From assembly GCF_002092855.1 (NCBI RefSeq), contig NZ_LVLC01000030.1:62001-126000 (forward strand): 64,000 bases of DNA, read 5' to 3'. Within the stretch, counting starts at the first letter, position 1. Each line of letters begins with the position of its first letter. This DNA comes from Campylobacter concisus (GTDB lineage Bacteria; Campylobacterota; Campylobacteria; Campylobacterales; Campylobacteraceae). Below the pieces are notes generated by a model. It had not been told where the DNA came from. It did no database searches and saw only the letters and a list, made by a program, of their open reading frames with translations. Shown here piece after piece: positions 46,470-55,447 of this stretch. The position numbers and the translations under genes were made by a program.

Positions 46470-48320
46470 TTAAATTTTATCTTTGACGCTTTCAATATAC
46501 AAGCTTTGGCTTGGGAATGCGAAATTTAGACCATTTTGCTTTAAAATATCCATAATCTTTAGCATTACATCTTGTTTGACATCTAAAAATTCTCCCCAAA
46601 CGATAGTCTTTGCAAAACAATAAACTAAGATATTTATTGAGCTATCTGCAAAGTCATCAACTACGACAAATAAATTTGATTTATATCCAGCATAATCATC
46701 AACTGAAACTATACTTTGTCTATATTTTAGCCCTTTTTTCTTTGCTGTTATATCCTCACTTTTGGCAATATCTGGATGATTTATCAACATAGTTTTTATA
46801 TCATCTACACATTTTTTAATCTCATCAGTTGTTGCTCCATACTCAATGCCAATTAGCATTCTGATACGTCTACCGACTTTTCTTCTACTCCAGTTTCTAA
46901 CAGGATCACTTGCTAGTTTTGAGTTTGGCACAAAGATTAAAGCATTATCAAAACTTCTAATAGTCGTCTTTCTAAAGCCAACCTCAACAACAGTGCCCTC
47001 TATATCACCACAAACTATCCAGTCTCCTTGCGAAAATGAGTTATCAAAGAGCATCATGACAGAAGCAAAGAAGTTTGCGATGATATCTTTTGCGGCAAAT
47101 GCAACAGCAAGACCACCGATACCAAGTGAAGCTATGAGCGCTGATATATCAAAGCCAAGCTTTTGAAGAATTAGTAAAAGTGCGATTATTAATACAATTA
47201 CATAGACTACTTTTAAAACTAAATTTACGACCTCTTTTCGTCTGCTTTTTTGAGCAATTTTATCGATTATTACTATGCCATAACCATTTAGGATGGTTAA
47301 AACAAGCCATGAAAACGCGACTATATATACGATCGAGAAGATATTTGCTAGAGTTAATGGTACTGGCACTGGATAAAAGCCAACACCGATACAAATATTT
47401 AGTGCATAAATGATAAGAAGTGCAGATATAGGCTTTTTAATGATATCTACTATCTGATCCTTTGCCTCCTTTACGCCTTCGCCCGATGCAATGAGTGACA
47501 TAAGCCAGTATGTGAGTTTGGCAAGAATTCTTGTAAGTGAGACAAAAAATAAAAATACTACGATTATAACTACGATCTTACCAACGTTAAATTTTGCCGA
47601 ATTTATAGAAGTTAGCTTATTTATATATTCGACCGTATCGACTAAATTTAGCCCTGATAAGATCATGCTTGAACTTAGAAGATCGGCATTATTTTTAAGA
47701 TAGATTAAAATTTCCTCATCAGTCTCTTTTTTTAAATCAAGCTCAGCAAATGCGTTATCGTAAGAGCTTGAAGTCTCATTTAGCGAATCTTTTAGCTCTT
47801 TTATACTGACGTAAGAATTTGTTTGTAAATTTAAAAGTCCGTTATCTATCACATCTTTTATAGAGTTTGCTTTAGCACCCTTTTTAAATATCTCTTCAAG
47901 ATTAATTAAAGCTGAGAAATAAGCATAATCTATCTTCATTTTCTCAAGCTCAATAGCACTTTGAACATAAGCATCTTTATTTAATTGCTTCTCTAATCTA
48001 GCTACTTTTTTTTCTAAATTATTTTTTTGCAAAATAAATTTATCAATATCGTTTTGAGTTACCTCAATCTGCATAACATATAGTGGAATCTTTTCCAAAA
48101 GGTCATTTTTTTTCTTTTGAAGTCCAGCTAAATTTGAGTTATCAGCTTTTGTTGAGTTTGTATCTTTTTGCTGTGCTTTTATAATCTGGATTTGATTGTT
48201 TAAAGTTAAGATCTGATTTGTTAGGCTTATGATGCTTTCTTCTTGCGTTTTATTATCTTCGGCACCAAAAAGAGTTAAAAATGAGAGCAAGACGATGGTT
48301 AAAATTTTACGCATTTTCAC
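46470..48320 (-). CDS. MscS-family mechanosensitive channel, large form
   Basis: 616 residues. Signal peptide (MRKILTIVLLSFLTLFGA-E, from the second methionine), a periplasmic coiled-coil region (residues 25-225), several membrane helices (245-400), then the MscS core: pore helix ALIASLGIGGLAVAFAAKDIIANFFASVMMLFDNSFSQGDWIVCGDIEGTVVEVG and the beta domain ending near residue 560. Opens under membrane tension. Position beside canB recalls the C. jejuni mscS locus. Its start overlaps the canB end by 14 bases. Confidence 0.93.
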   Translation of the reverse strand: MKMRKILTIVLLSFLTLFGAEDNKTQEESIISLTNQILTLNNQIQIIKAQQKDTNSTKADNSNLAGLQKKKNDLLEKIPLYVMQIEVTQNDIDKFILQKNNLEKKVARLEKQLNKDAYVQSAIELEKMKIDYAYFSALINLEEIFKKGAKANSIKDVIDNGLLNLQTNSYVSIKELKDSLNETSSSYDNAFAELDLKKETDEEILIYLKNNADLLSSSMILSGLNLVDTVEYINKLTSINSAKFNVGKIVVIIVVFLFFVSLTRILAKLTYWLMSLIASGEGVKEAKDQIVDIIKKPISALLIIYALNICIGVGFYPVPVPLTLANIFSIVYIVAFSWLVLTILNGYGIVIIDKIAQKSRRKEVVNLVLKVVYVIVLIIALLLILQKLGFDISALIASLGIGGLAVAFAAKDIIANFFASVMMLFDNSFSQGDWIVCGDIEGTVVEVGFRKTTIRSFDNALIFVPNSKLASDPVRNWSRRKVGRRIRMLIGIEYGATTDEIKKCVDDIKTMLINHPDIAKSEDITAKKKGLKYRQSIVSVDDYAGYKSNLFVVVDDFADSSINILVYCFAKTIVWGEFLDVKQDVMLKIMDILKQNGLNFAFPSQSLYIESVKDKI

Positions 48321-48951
48321 CCCTTTTATCTGCTAAAAGTTTAAACGTGCCCTCTTTTAAATCGTAGCTGAAAATTTCGCCGGTTTCTATAATGTAGTGC
48401 CAGCCATAAATTTGAAGATTTCCTCTTTCATACTCCTCTTTTACATTTGGATAAGTCATTATATTTTCGATCGAATTTATCACATTTAATCTCTCAGTTA
48501 GCCACGCCATCTTTGCTGGATCGTCGCTTGTAAATTTAAGCACTTCTCTCTTAATTGGCTCTATTAGCTTTATCCAATTTCTAACATTTGGCGTAGTTTT
48601 GAGCTTTTTTTCATCCATATAAAGCGCTGCACATCCACCACAATCAGAGTGTCCGCAAATAATGATATTTTTGATATTTAAAAGCTCTAATGCATATTCG
48701 ATAGCAGAAGTCGTTGCCAAAAATTCCTCGCTCACTCTATAAGGTGGCACGATGTTCGCGATATTTCGTACCATAAAAAGCTCACCTGGAAGGCAGTTTG
48801 TTATCAAATTCGGTACTACTCTTGAATCAACACAGGATATAAAAAGGGTATGTGGGTCTTGTCTATTTTGTAGACTTTTAAAGAGCTCTTCATGCTCTAA
48901 AAAGCCATCTTCCATAAATTTTACCGCACCTTCAAGTAGCGAGTCATCCAT
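48307..48951 (-). CDS. canB: beta-class carbonic anhydrase
   Basis: 214 residues. Zinc ligands Cys40, His101 and Cys104 (CVDSRVVPNLI; CGHSDCGGCAAL), with the Asp42-Arg44 pair. Interconverts CO2 and bicarbonate, useful for a capnophilic organism. Cytoplasmic. A -10 TATAAT lies about 35 bases upstream on the minus strand (48986-48991). Confidence 0.95.
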   Translation of the reverse strand: MDDSLLEGAVKFMEDGFLEHEELFKSLQNRQDPHTLFISCVDSRVVPNLITNCLPGELFMVRNIANIVPPYRVSEEFLATTSAIEYALELLNIKNIIICGHSDCGGCAALYMDEKKLKTTPNVRNWIKLIEPIKREVLKFTSDDPAKMAWLTERLNVINSIENIMTYPNVKEEYERGNLQIYGWHYIIETGEIFSYDLKEGTFKLLADKRGENA

Positions 48952-49121
48952 AAAAATTTATCTCCGTTTTTTATATTTTTACGCGATTATAGCAACTTTT
49001 ATTTAATCTAAAAAATACTTTAATATATAAATTTTTAACTAATATAATTTGTTAAAATTCTTTTTATTCATTGTTTAATTATTTTAGGCTAAACTCATTC
49101 AAAAATTCATAAGGAGATAAA

Positions 49122-49820
49122 ATGAGTCTGTATGATAGGAACTACGCAAAACAAAATCAAGAAGAACTTGCGTACTCTCAAAGCTCACTAAGCACTTTTA
49201 TAAAACAAACTTATCAACTTTTTGCAGCATCACTACTTTCAGCAACAGCTGGCGCCTATGTAGGCATTAGCATCGCTGGTGTTTTTGCGGCAAATAGATT
49301 TTTGTTTTGGGGACTTGTTATAGTCGAGTTTGCACTACTTTTTGGCTTAATGGCAGCTAAACGCAAAGAGGGATTAAATTTAATACTTCTATTTGCGTTT
49401 ACTTTTATAAGTGGTCTTACGCTAACTCCGCTACTTTCAGCGATCTTGGCTATGCCAAGCGGAGCTGGTATCGTAGCTCAAGCATTTGGACTAACAACAG
49501 TTGCTTTTGGTGCGTTAAGCGTCTTTGCAATGAATACAAAACGTGACTTTACAACAATGGGTAAAATGTTGTTCATAACCTTAATTGTTATCGTTGCAGC
49601 AGCTATTATCAATATTTTCGTTAAAAGTACAATGTTTCAACTTGTAATCGCAAGTATTTCATCGATCTTATTTAGCGCATATATACTTTTTGATACGCAA
49701 AATATTATCCGTGGAAACTATGAAACACCAGTTGAAGGAGCAGTTGCTTTGTATCTTGATTTTGTAAATCTATTTACATCATTACTACAAATTTTAGGAA
49801 TTTTTAATAGAAATGACTGA
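49122..49820 (+). CDS. Bax inhibitor-1 / YccA family membrane protein
   Basis: 232 residues, seven hydrophobic helices. Family pattern: STFIKQTYQLFAASLLSATAGAYVG, LTLTPLLSAIL and the C-terminal YILFDTQNIIRG...GAVALYLDFVNLFTSLLQILGI, including the conserved Asp residues of the proton/calcium-sensing perhinge. Inner membrane; physiological role in bacteria is poorly defined. RBS AAGGAG. Confidence 0.92.
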   Translation: MSLYDRNYAKQNQEELAYSQSSLSTFIKQTYQLFAASLLSATAGAYVGISIAGVFAANRFLFWGLVIVEFALLFGLMAAKRKEGLNLILLFAFTFISGLTLTPLLSAILAMPSGAGIVAQAFGLTTVAFGALSVFAMNTKRDFTTMGKMLFITLIVIVAAAIINIFVKSTMFQLVIASISSILFSAYILFDTQNIIRGNYETPVEGAVALYLDFVNLFTSLLQILGIFNRND

Positions 49821-50196
49821 AGATGAGCGCATCTACCGAGTAATAGATGCGAATCTAAATAGGCTAAAAGAGGGGCTTCGCGTCATTGAAGATATAAAAA
49901 GATATGTCTTTGATGACGCTAAGCTCGCCTACAAAATAAAATCCCTCCGCCACAAGGCAAAGATCCCGCAAAAAGAATTTTTAAAATTTAGAAATTCTCA
50001 AAACGACGTTTTAAAAACTAGCATAAAAAGCGAGCAAGAAAGATCAAATTTAGACGAGATAATAACTGCAAATTTCAAGCGGGCTCAGGAAAGTGCTCGC
50101 GTGCTTGAAGAGTGCTTTAAGCTCATAAATTTAGAACAAGCCGAGCTTTTTAAAGGCATAAGATATGAGCTTTATGAGCTTGAAAAAGAACTTTAA
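49813..50196 (+). CDS. stand-alone ThiD2-like domain protein
   Basis: 127 residues, matching the N-terminal domain of ThiD2-ThiE fusions: IYRVIDANLNRLKEGLRVIEDIKRY, LKSLRHKAKI-like segment, NFKRAQESARVLEECFKL. The ThiE half is missing, so this is a separate domain that may act in HMP phosphate phosphorylation for thiamine synthesis. Automatic annotation often calls such proteins thiamine-phosphate pyrophosphorylase, which is not supported by the domain seen. Overlaps the preceding gene by 8 bases. Confidence 0.75.
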   Translation: MTEDERIYRVIDANLNRLKEGLRVIEDIKRYVFDDAKLAYKIKSLRHKAKIPQKEFLKFRNSQNDVLKTSIKSEQERSNLDEIITANFKRAQESARVLEECFKLINLEQAELFKGIRYELYELEKEL

Positions 50197-50262
50197 CTAA
50201 AAATTTAAATCTTTTCTTGTATAATCTCAAACAATTATTTTTAAAAATTTAAAGGAAATTTC

Positions 50263-50592
50263 GTGAGTTTAATATTTTTGATCTTACAGTTTGCTCTAGC
50301 TGTCATCATAACTATCGCTGTTTTACTTCAAAAAAGCTCATCTATCGGACTTGGGGCATATAGCGGAAGTAACGAGAGTCTTTTTGGAGCAAAAGGACCA
50401 GCTGGATTTTTAGCTAAATTTACTTTTATCGTAGGTATTTTATTTATCTTAAATACACTTGCACTTGGATACTTCTACAATAAAGATCTAAAACGCTCTA
50501 TCGTTGATAGCGTCGATAGTAAATCTCTAGTCATACCAAAGTCAAACGACGTACCATCAGCTCCTAGTGCACCACAGACTCCAGCAAAATAA
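50263..50592 (+). CDS. secG: preprotein translocase subunit SecG
   Basis: 109 residues, GTG start with AAAGGAAA before it. Two membrane helices (1-20 and 50-70) with the conserved loop QKSSSIGLGAYSGSNESLFGAKGPAGFL. The proline/serine-rich C-terminus is a normal extension. Partner of SecY encoded earlier in the window. Confidence 0.93.
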   Translation: MSLIFLILQFALAVIITIAVLLQKSSSIGLGAYSGSNESLFGAKGPAGFLAKFTFIVGILFILNTLALGYFYNKDLKRSIVDSVDSKSLVIPKSNDVPSAPSAPQTPAK

Positions 50593-50594
50593 CA

Positions 50595-51554
50595 ATGATA
50601 AAAACACTTTTAGCGTCATTCTTGACGCTAACATTTGCTTTAGCAGACGCTCATATTTTAGTCTATCATCGCTTTGACGATCCAAGACATACAAGCACTG
50701 ATATTTCTATTAAAAATTTAAGAGAGCAGTTTGAATATTTCAAAAATAATGGTTATGAAGTCGTTAAACTCTCAAAGCTAGTCGATGCTGTAAATGCTGG
50801 CGAAAAAATACCTGATAACTGGATCGTCATCACTGTAGATGATGGTTATAAAAGTTTCTATGACAAGGCCCTTAGTGTATTTAAAGAGTATAACTATCCA
50901 TTTGCACTAATGCTTTATGTGGAAGCCAGTGCAAATAAATATGGCGATTATTTGGATTTTGATCAGATTAAAGAACTTGAGGCTTATGGCGAGATTGGGT
51001 ACCACTCATACGCGCACCCAAGGATGACGAAGCTTAGCAATGAGGCATTAAGAGAGGATTTTCAAAAGGGTGTAGAGACCTTTGAAAAACATATGGGCTA
51101 TAAGCCAAAATATTTCGCAGTGCCGTACGGTGAGATCGATAACAGAGTTGTCTCTTTGGCAAAAGAATTTGGCTTTTTAGCGCTTTTAAATCAAAACTCA
51201 GGCGCAGTTTCAGACAAAAGCGACGTTTACGATCTTTACAGAACACCAGTAATGAACGGTACAAAAATAGCACTAACTTTTAATAGTAAATTTCTAAATG
51301 CCCAGTGGATATTTCCGGATAGCTATCCACAAAATAATGCAATAGATAAACTCATTATAAAAACTGATACAAACGCCAGTGAAGGTAGTTTTTTTATGAC
51401 TGGCTTTAATGGCTTTAAAAAGGTACCCATGACAAATGGGGTTTTTGAGTGTAAATTTAACCCACCGCTTGATAAACGCAAAGTTTTAATATCACTAAAA
51501 GTAGATCATCAACGAAGTACAAAACTTCTAATAAAGGACATCAATGCTAAATAA
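50595..51554 (+). CDS. exported polysaccharide deacetylase (NodB) protein
   Basis: 319 residues, signal peptide [19 protein letters not shown]. NodB metal site: Asp82-Asp83 in [11 protein letters not shown], His137 and His141 in [17 protein letters not shown] completes the catalytic pocket. C-terminal 90 residues form a separate beta-rich domain. It may deacetylate a cell-wall or surface glycan; substrate unknown. Located between secG and frr, overlapping frr by 11 bases. Confidence 0.88.
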   Translation: MIKTLLASFLTLTFALADAHILVYHRFDDPRHTSTDISIKNLREQFEYFKNNGYEVVKLSKLVDAVNAGEKIPDNWIVITVDDGYKSFYDKALSVFKEYNYPFALMLYVEASANKYGDYLDFDQIKELEAYGEIGYHSYAHPRMTKLSNEALREDFQKGVETFEKHMGYKPKYFAVPYGEIDNRVVSLAKEFGFLALLNQNSGAVSDKSDVYDLYRTPVMNGTKIALTFNSKFLNAQWIFPDSYPQNNAIDKLIIKTDTNASEGSFFMTGFNGFKKVPMTNGVFECKFNPPLDKRKVLISLKVDHQRSTKLLIKDINAK

Positions 51555-52101
51555 AATTTACGAAACACAAAAAGAGGGTTGCGAGAAGGCAATAGCTTCA
51601 TTAAAACGCGACTTTACAACGCTTAGAACGGGCAAGGTAAACATTAATATCGTAGATCATGTAATGGTTGATTATTACGGCTCGCCAACTCCGCTCAACC
51701 AAGTAGCTACTGTGCTTACAAGCGACGCTTCAACTATCGCCATCACACCTTGGGAAAAGAGCATGATAAAAGCGATCTCTTCAGCTATCCAGGCAGCAAA
51801 TATCGGCGTCAATCCAAATAGTGATGGTGAGAGTGTCAAGCTATTTTTTCCACCTATGACCGTCGAGCAACGCCAAGAAAATGCAAAACATGCAAAATCA
51901 ATGGGAGAAAAAGCCAAAGTTAGTATAAGAAACGTAAGAAAAGATGCAAATGATGAAGTTAAAAAGCTTGAAAAAGACAAAGCCATAACTGAGGACGAGA
52001 GCAAAAAGGGGCAGGATGAGGTTCAAAAGATAACTGATACCTACACTGCAAAAATCGATACTCTTGTAAAAGAGAAAGAGGCTGAGCTTTTAAAAATCTA
52101 A
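51544..52101 (+). CDS. frr: ribosome recycling factor
   Basis: 185 residues. Helical domain with [29 protein letters not shown] and [43 protein letters not shown]. Works with EF-G to split ribosomes after termination. Translationally coupled to the deacetylase gene. Confidence 0.97.
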   Translation: MLNKIYETQKEGCEKAIASLKRDFTTLRTGKVNINIVDHVMVDYYGSPTPLNQVATVLTSDASTIAITPWEKSMIKAISSAIQAANIGVNPNSDGESVKLFFPPMTVEQRQENAKHAKSMGEKAKVSIRNVRKDANDEVKKLEKDKAITEDESKKGQDEVQKITDTYTAKIDTLVKEKEAELLKI

Positions 52102-52569
52102 AATTTTTAGAAATTTTCCTTATCTAGCTACTCTTATGTGGCTAGATATTCTCTCAAAATAATATTTCAAAAAAATATTTATCAGCAAGTAATTTAATTT
52201 TTTGTCTGTTGTGTTTTTACCTATTAAATATAAAAAACCTAACTACATAAAATATAGCCATCACTTTGTCTTTAAACTATTTTCATGGATTGCTTTAATT
52301 TAAATTTTTATTTTGGATTCGTCTTAAATTCTTTATTCAATATTATTAATTTTACAAATATTATTTTGAGAATTTGAGATAGCTAAAAATAAAATATAAA
52401 AACTCTTAAACTTTCCATTATCTTACAGTATCTTACTTTGAATAAGTAATTTTATACTATTTTTAGTTTTAGTAAATTTTAGACTAAATTTTTATAAAAA
52501 TTTTCTTATAGCCATTATGAATAATAAATCTAGGTAATGCTTTATAAAATATACAAGGAATTAGATGGA
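52102..52569. other. AT-rich spacer after frr, before the tRNA cluster
   Basis: A stem of TATCTAGC (52121-52128) with GCTAGATA (52141-52148) and a smaller TCTAAAATTTTTAGA repeat (52097-52111) could terminate frr. The remainder holds no gene I can support. No direct repeats of the nearby tRNA ends were noticed. Confidence 0.5.
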
Positions 52570-52659
52570 TGGCCGGGAGATAGGGATTCGAACCCCAGGA
52601 GGCTTTCACACCTCAACGGTTTTCAAGACCGCCGCTTTCGACCGCTCAGCCATCTCCCG
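52570..52659 (-). tRNA. tRNA-Ser (UGA)
   Basis: 90 bases including an encoded CCA. Acceptor stem CGGGAGA / TCTCCCG, long variable arm, T-arm GGTTCGAATCC, anticodon TGA in loop CTTGAAA. Confidence 0.96.
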
Positions 52660-52716
52660 AATTAAGATTTGTGATTATAACCAACTTTGCTTAAAATTTA
52701 CTATAATCTCTAAAAT

Positions 52717-52872
52717 TTACTCTGTTTTTTCTTTAATATATGTAGCTCCATCATTTATCTTTTCTTTGGTCCATTCTTTAGCATTATGGGTATCTTCTTT
52801 TACACCATGCCAAGTATTTGAACAACCAGCCATAAAAAATGCTATAAACACTGCTAAAAGTAAATTTCTCAC
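52717..52872 (-). CDS. entericidin-like small lipoprotein
   Basis: 51 residues from a GTG start with RBS AAGGAA before it: MRNLLLAVFIAFFMAGCSNT, then WHGVKEDTHNAKEWTKEKIN and DGATYIKEKTE. The lipobox FMAGC gives an acylated Cys17. Gly-x-x-x-Asp with a charged helix after the cysteine resembles entericidin A/B lipoproteins (C-N-T-x-x-G-x-G-x-D). Too short for length-filtered lists. It sits between tRNA-Ser and tRNA-Cys on the same strand. Function unknown; entericidins are stress or stationary-phase membrane lipoproteins in other bacteria. Confidence 0.75.
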   Translation of the reverse strand: MRNLLLAVFIAFFMAGCSNTWHGVKEDTHNAKEWTKEKINDGATYIKEKTE

Positions 52873-52904
52873 TGTTATTCCTTCGAGTAGTTATTTTTGA
52901 AGTT

Positions 52905-52978
52905 TGGAGGCGACACCCGGATTCGAACCGGGGATCAAAGCTTTGCAGGCTCATGCCTTACCACTTGGCCATGTCGCC
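52905..52978 (-). tRNA. tRNA-Cys (GCA)
   Basis: 74 bases with encoded CCA. Acceptor GGCGACA / TGTCGCC, anticodon GCA in CTGCAAA, T-loop GGTTCGAATCC. Confidence 0.96.
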
Positions 52979-52984
52979 ATATCG

Positions 52985-53071
52985 TGGTGCCCGAGACCGG
53001 ACTTGAACCGGTACGGTAAAAACTACCGAGGGATTTTAAGTCCCTTGCGTCTACCATTCCGCCACTCGGGC
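52985..53071 (-). tRNA. tRNA-Leu (UAA)
   Basis: 87 bases with encoded CCA. Acceptor GCCCGAG / CTCGGGC, long variable arm, anticodon TAA in CTTAAAA. Confidence 0.96.
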
Positions 53072-53079
53072 TAAGTTAA

Positions 53080-53154
53080 TGGAGCGGGAAACGAGATTCG
53101 AACTCGCGACCCCAACCTTGGCAAGGTTGTGCTCTACCCCTGAGCTATTCCCGC
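53080..53154 (-). tRNA. tRNA-Gly (GCC)
   Basis: 75 bases with encoded CCA. Acceptor GCGGGAA / TTCCCGC, anticodon GCC in TTGCCAA. Confidence 0.96.
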
Positions 53155-53260
53155 GTTAAAAGTTGCAATGTTATCCAAAAATTGCTTAAAAATTTATTTT
53201 GCAAAATGTAAATTTCAAAATATTGTAAGGCATAAAAAGATAAAATACCAAATCTTTTTT

Positions 53261-53336
<76 letters not shown>

Positions 53337-53439
53337 GTGATTTACTGCCTCTTTTGTTTAATATATTTTCACTACTTTTTACTAAAATTTATGCCACATA
53401 TATGTAAAAATTCAGATTTCTTTCGCTAAATTACAAATT

Positions 53440-54174
53440 ATGGAAAATTTAAAACAATATGTTGATGAAATTTTAAAAAGTCATAGTGACGGCAACGATC
53501 GCGTCTTTAGCTTTGAATTTGATGAACAAAAATTTTGGTTAAAACGTATTGAAAAAAACATTGAAGGTGGCTTTTTAACTAAAATTTTCAAGCCAAATCC
53601 TTATAAATCATTTGCCAACGAGATAAAAAAACTTGAAATTTTAAACGAAGCCAAAGCTCCTGCCCCAAAACTCATTCTAAAAAGTACTGAGTTTTTCGTG
53701 ATAGAAGATGTCGGTGAACCGATTTCTCGGCTTTTTAAGTATAGCAACGATGAAAAATTTAAACATGAAATTCTACTAAAAGCGGCCCACGCGCTAGCTG
53801 GACTTCACGCATTAAATTTTGCGCACGGACGCCCGGCTCTTAGGGACATTGCCATAAAAAATGATGAGATAAAATTTTTAGACTTTGAGTCAAAATTTTT
53901 TAGCCATGACCTAGAGCTTCAACAGTGTCGCGATCTGCTTGTTTTTATAGATGAGTTATTTCGTTTTAAAATTTCAGACGAGTTTGCAAGTGAAGTCATT
54001 AGTGAATATTTGGTAGCTGGTGGGGCTCAAATTTACTCGCGTTCACTGCAGCTAATTATAAAATTTAAACCACTTTATTACTTGCTAAAACCATTTAAAT
54101 CTCTAAATAAAAAGGATCTAAACGCAGCCATCAGAACCTTTGAGTATCTCTTACCGATCGCTCAAAATAAATAG
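53440..54174 (+). CDS. kinase-fold protein (LPS kinase / InaA-like)
   Basis: 244 residues. Kinase-like elements: KFWLKRIE (Lys35 as ATP lysine candidate), conserved Glu61 or Glu66 in the following helix, FFVIEDVGEPISRLF as hinge, catalytic-loop variant AHGRPALRDIAIKN (His129 to Asp136) and FLDFE (146-150) in place of DFG. This matches KdkA/WaaP/InaA-type small-molecule or LPS kinases more than protein kinases. No membrane segment. Ribosome site weak. Confidence 0.7.
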   Translation: MENLKQYVDEILKSHSDGNDRVFSFEFDEQKFWLKRIEKNIEGGFLTKIFKPNPYKSFANEIKKLEILNEAKAPAPKLILKSTEFFVIEDVGEPISRLFKYSNDEKFKHEILLKAAHALAGLHALNFAHGRPALRDIAIKNDEIKFLDFESKFFSHDLELQQCRDLLVFIDELFRFKISDEFASEVISEYLVAGGAQIYSRSLQLIIKFKPLYYLLKPFKSLNKKDLNAAIRTFEYLLPIAQNK

Positions 54175-54251
54175 CAAATTTTCTCACCAAATTTTATCTC
54201 CTCTTAACAAAAAATAAAATAATATTCGCTATTAAAATTTAAAGGAAAAAA

Positions 54252-55376
54252 ATGTTTTTAAAACGAGGAAAAATCATTTTCAACATCCACCTAATAATTG
54301 GGCTAATTGCGGCTATTCCACTAATATTCATGACTCTTTCAGCACCATTTGCGTCTTATAGAGAAGAGATCAAAAGTGCGATAAATAAAAATTTTATAAA
54401 CTTAGTTCCTAGCGAAAAAGTAAATTTAAGTTTAAATGAACTCCTAGCTAAAGCAAAAAGTGAGATTCAATTTGATACGCTTGAAAGCTTACAAATAGGT
54501 GGAGCAAATGAAGCTTATCGTATAAGCATTACAAAGGATAAAAAGCAATTAAATTTCTTCATAGATCCAAGAAGTGGCGAAGTTATTAGCGAGGATTGGG
54601 GTGAGAAATTTCGTATCATTATCTTAAGTCTTCATAGAAATTTAGGACTTGCCTTGCTTGATAGCAAAGTCCCGGCTAACATCGGCAAGCAAATAGTCGC
54701 GGTTAGCTCCATCATCATGGCTCTGCTTGCTATCAGTGGACTCATCCTCTACGCACCAGCGATCAAACGAAATTTCTTAAATTCGCTAAAAATCAAGCCA
54801 AACGCAAAGGGCTACGCCTGCTTTTACAACCTCCACACGAGCCTTGGCACCTACGTGGCGATCCTACTTGTCGTGATGTCGCTAACTGGTCTTTACTGGT
54901 CTTATGGCTGGGTCAGAAACAGCGTAAATAGCGTATTTTTCGAGCTAAAACCAAGCCAAGCGCAAAGGGCAATGCCTCAAAGAAATTTAATCCCAATAAG
55001 CGATGAGAAATTTAAAGAGATCGAGACTGCGGAGCAAATTTTTAAAGACAATGTCACGCTAGAGCTAAAATCACTCACGATAAATGTGCCTGAAAACAAC
55101 CAAAGCACCTACACCATAAACTACGAAACTAGCGAGAGCCAAGTGGGCAAACTAAAGCTTGACGCGAGCGCTGGCAAGATCAAAGAAAACAAACTTGTTA
55201 GCAAGAGTGATAGCATCCCAGAGGCAAAAAAAGCAGGTCGCAAAGTGCTTAGCCTGCATACTGGAGAGATGTTTGGCGAGATCGGTCAGATAGTCTTTGC
55301 CATCTCTTGCGTGATCGCCGTTTTGCTTATCATAACTGGCTTTTTGATGACCATAAAAAGGAGCAAAGCCATATAA
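54252..55376 (+). CDS. PepSY-associated membrane protein
   Basis: 374 residues. Membrane helices near residues 10-32, 130-170, 195-220 and 345-370, with PepSY-like periplasmic domains between (LSLNELLAKAKSEIQFDTLESLQIG...; FIDPRSGEVISEDWG). Conserved His in FNIHLIIG, LHRNLGL, LHTSLGTY and LSLHTGEMFG suggests heme ligation. Such proteins (FoxB/PiuB-like) often act in siderophore iron reduction or uptake; no siderophore genes lie next to it. Confidence 0.82.
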   Translation: MFLKRGKIIFNIHLIIGLIAAIPLIFMTLSAPFASYREEIKSAINKNFINLVPSEKVNLSLNELLAKAKSEIQFDTLESLQIGGANEAYRISITKDKKQLNFFIDPRSGEVISEDWGEKFRIIILSLHRNLGLALLDSKVPANIGKQIVAVSSIIMALLAISGLILYAPAIKRNFLNSLKIKPNAKGYACFYNLHTSLGTYVAILLVVMSLTGLYWSYGWVRNSVNSVFFELKPSQAQRAMPQRNLIPISDEKFKEIETAEQIFKDNVTLELKSLTINVPENNQSTYTINYETSESQVGKLKLDASAGKIKENKLVSKSDSIPEAKKAGRKVLSLHTGEMFGEIGQIVFAISCVIAVLLIITGFLMTIKRSKAI

Positions 55377-55447
55377 ATAAAAGTAAATTTTTACCTTGCT
55401 TTGGGTAAGATTTTAAGAAATTTTTACCACAAACAAGAGAGAAATTT

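Noticed and set aside
52102-52659. Possible integration site at the tRNA-Ser 3' end
   Set aside because: No integrase gene, no repeated tRNA end and no foreign genes were found beside it.
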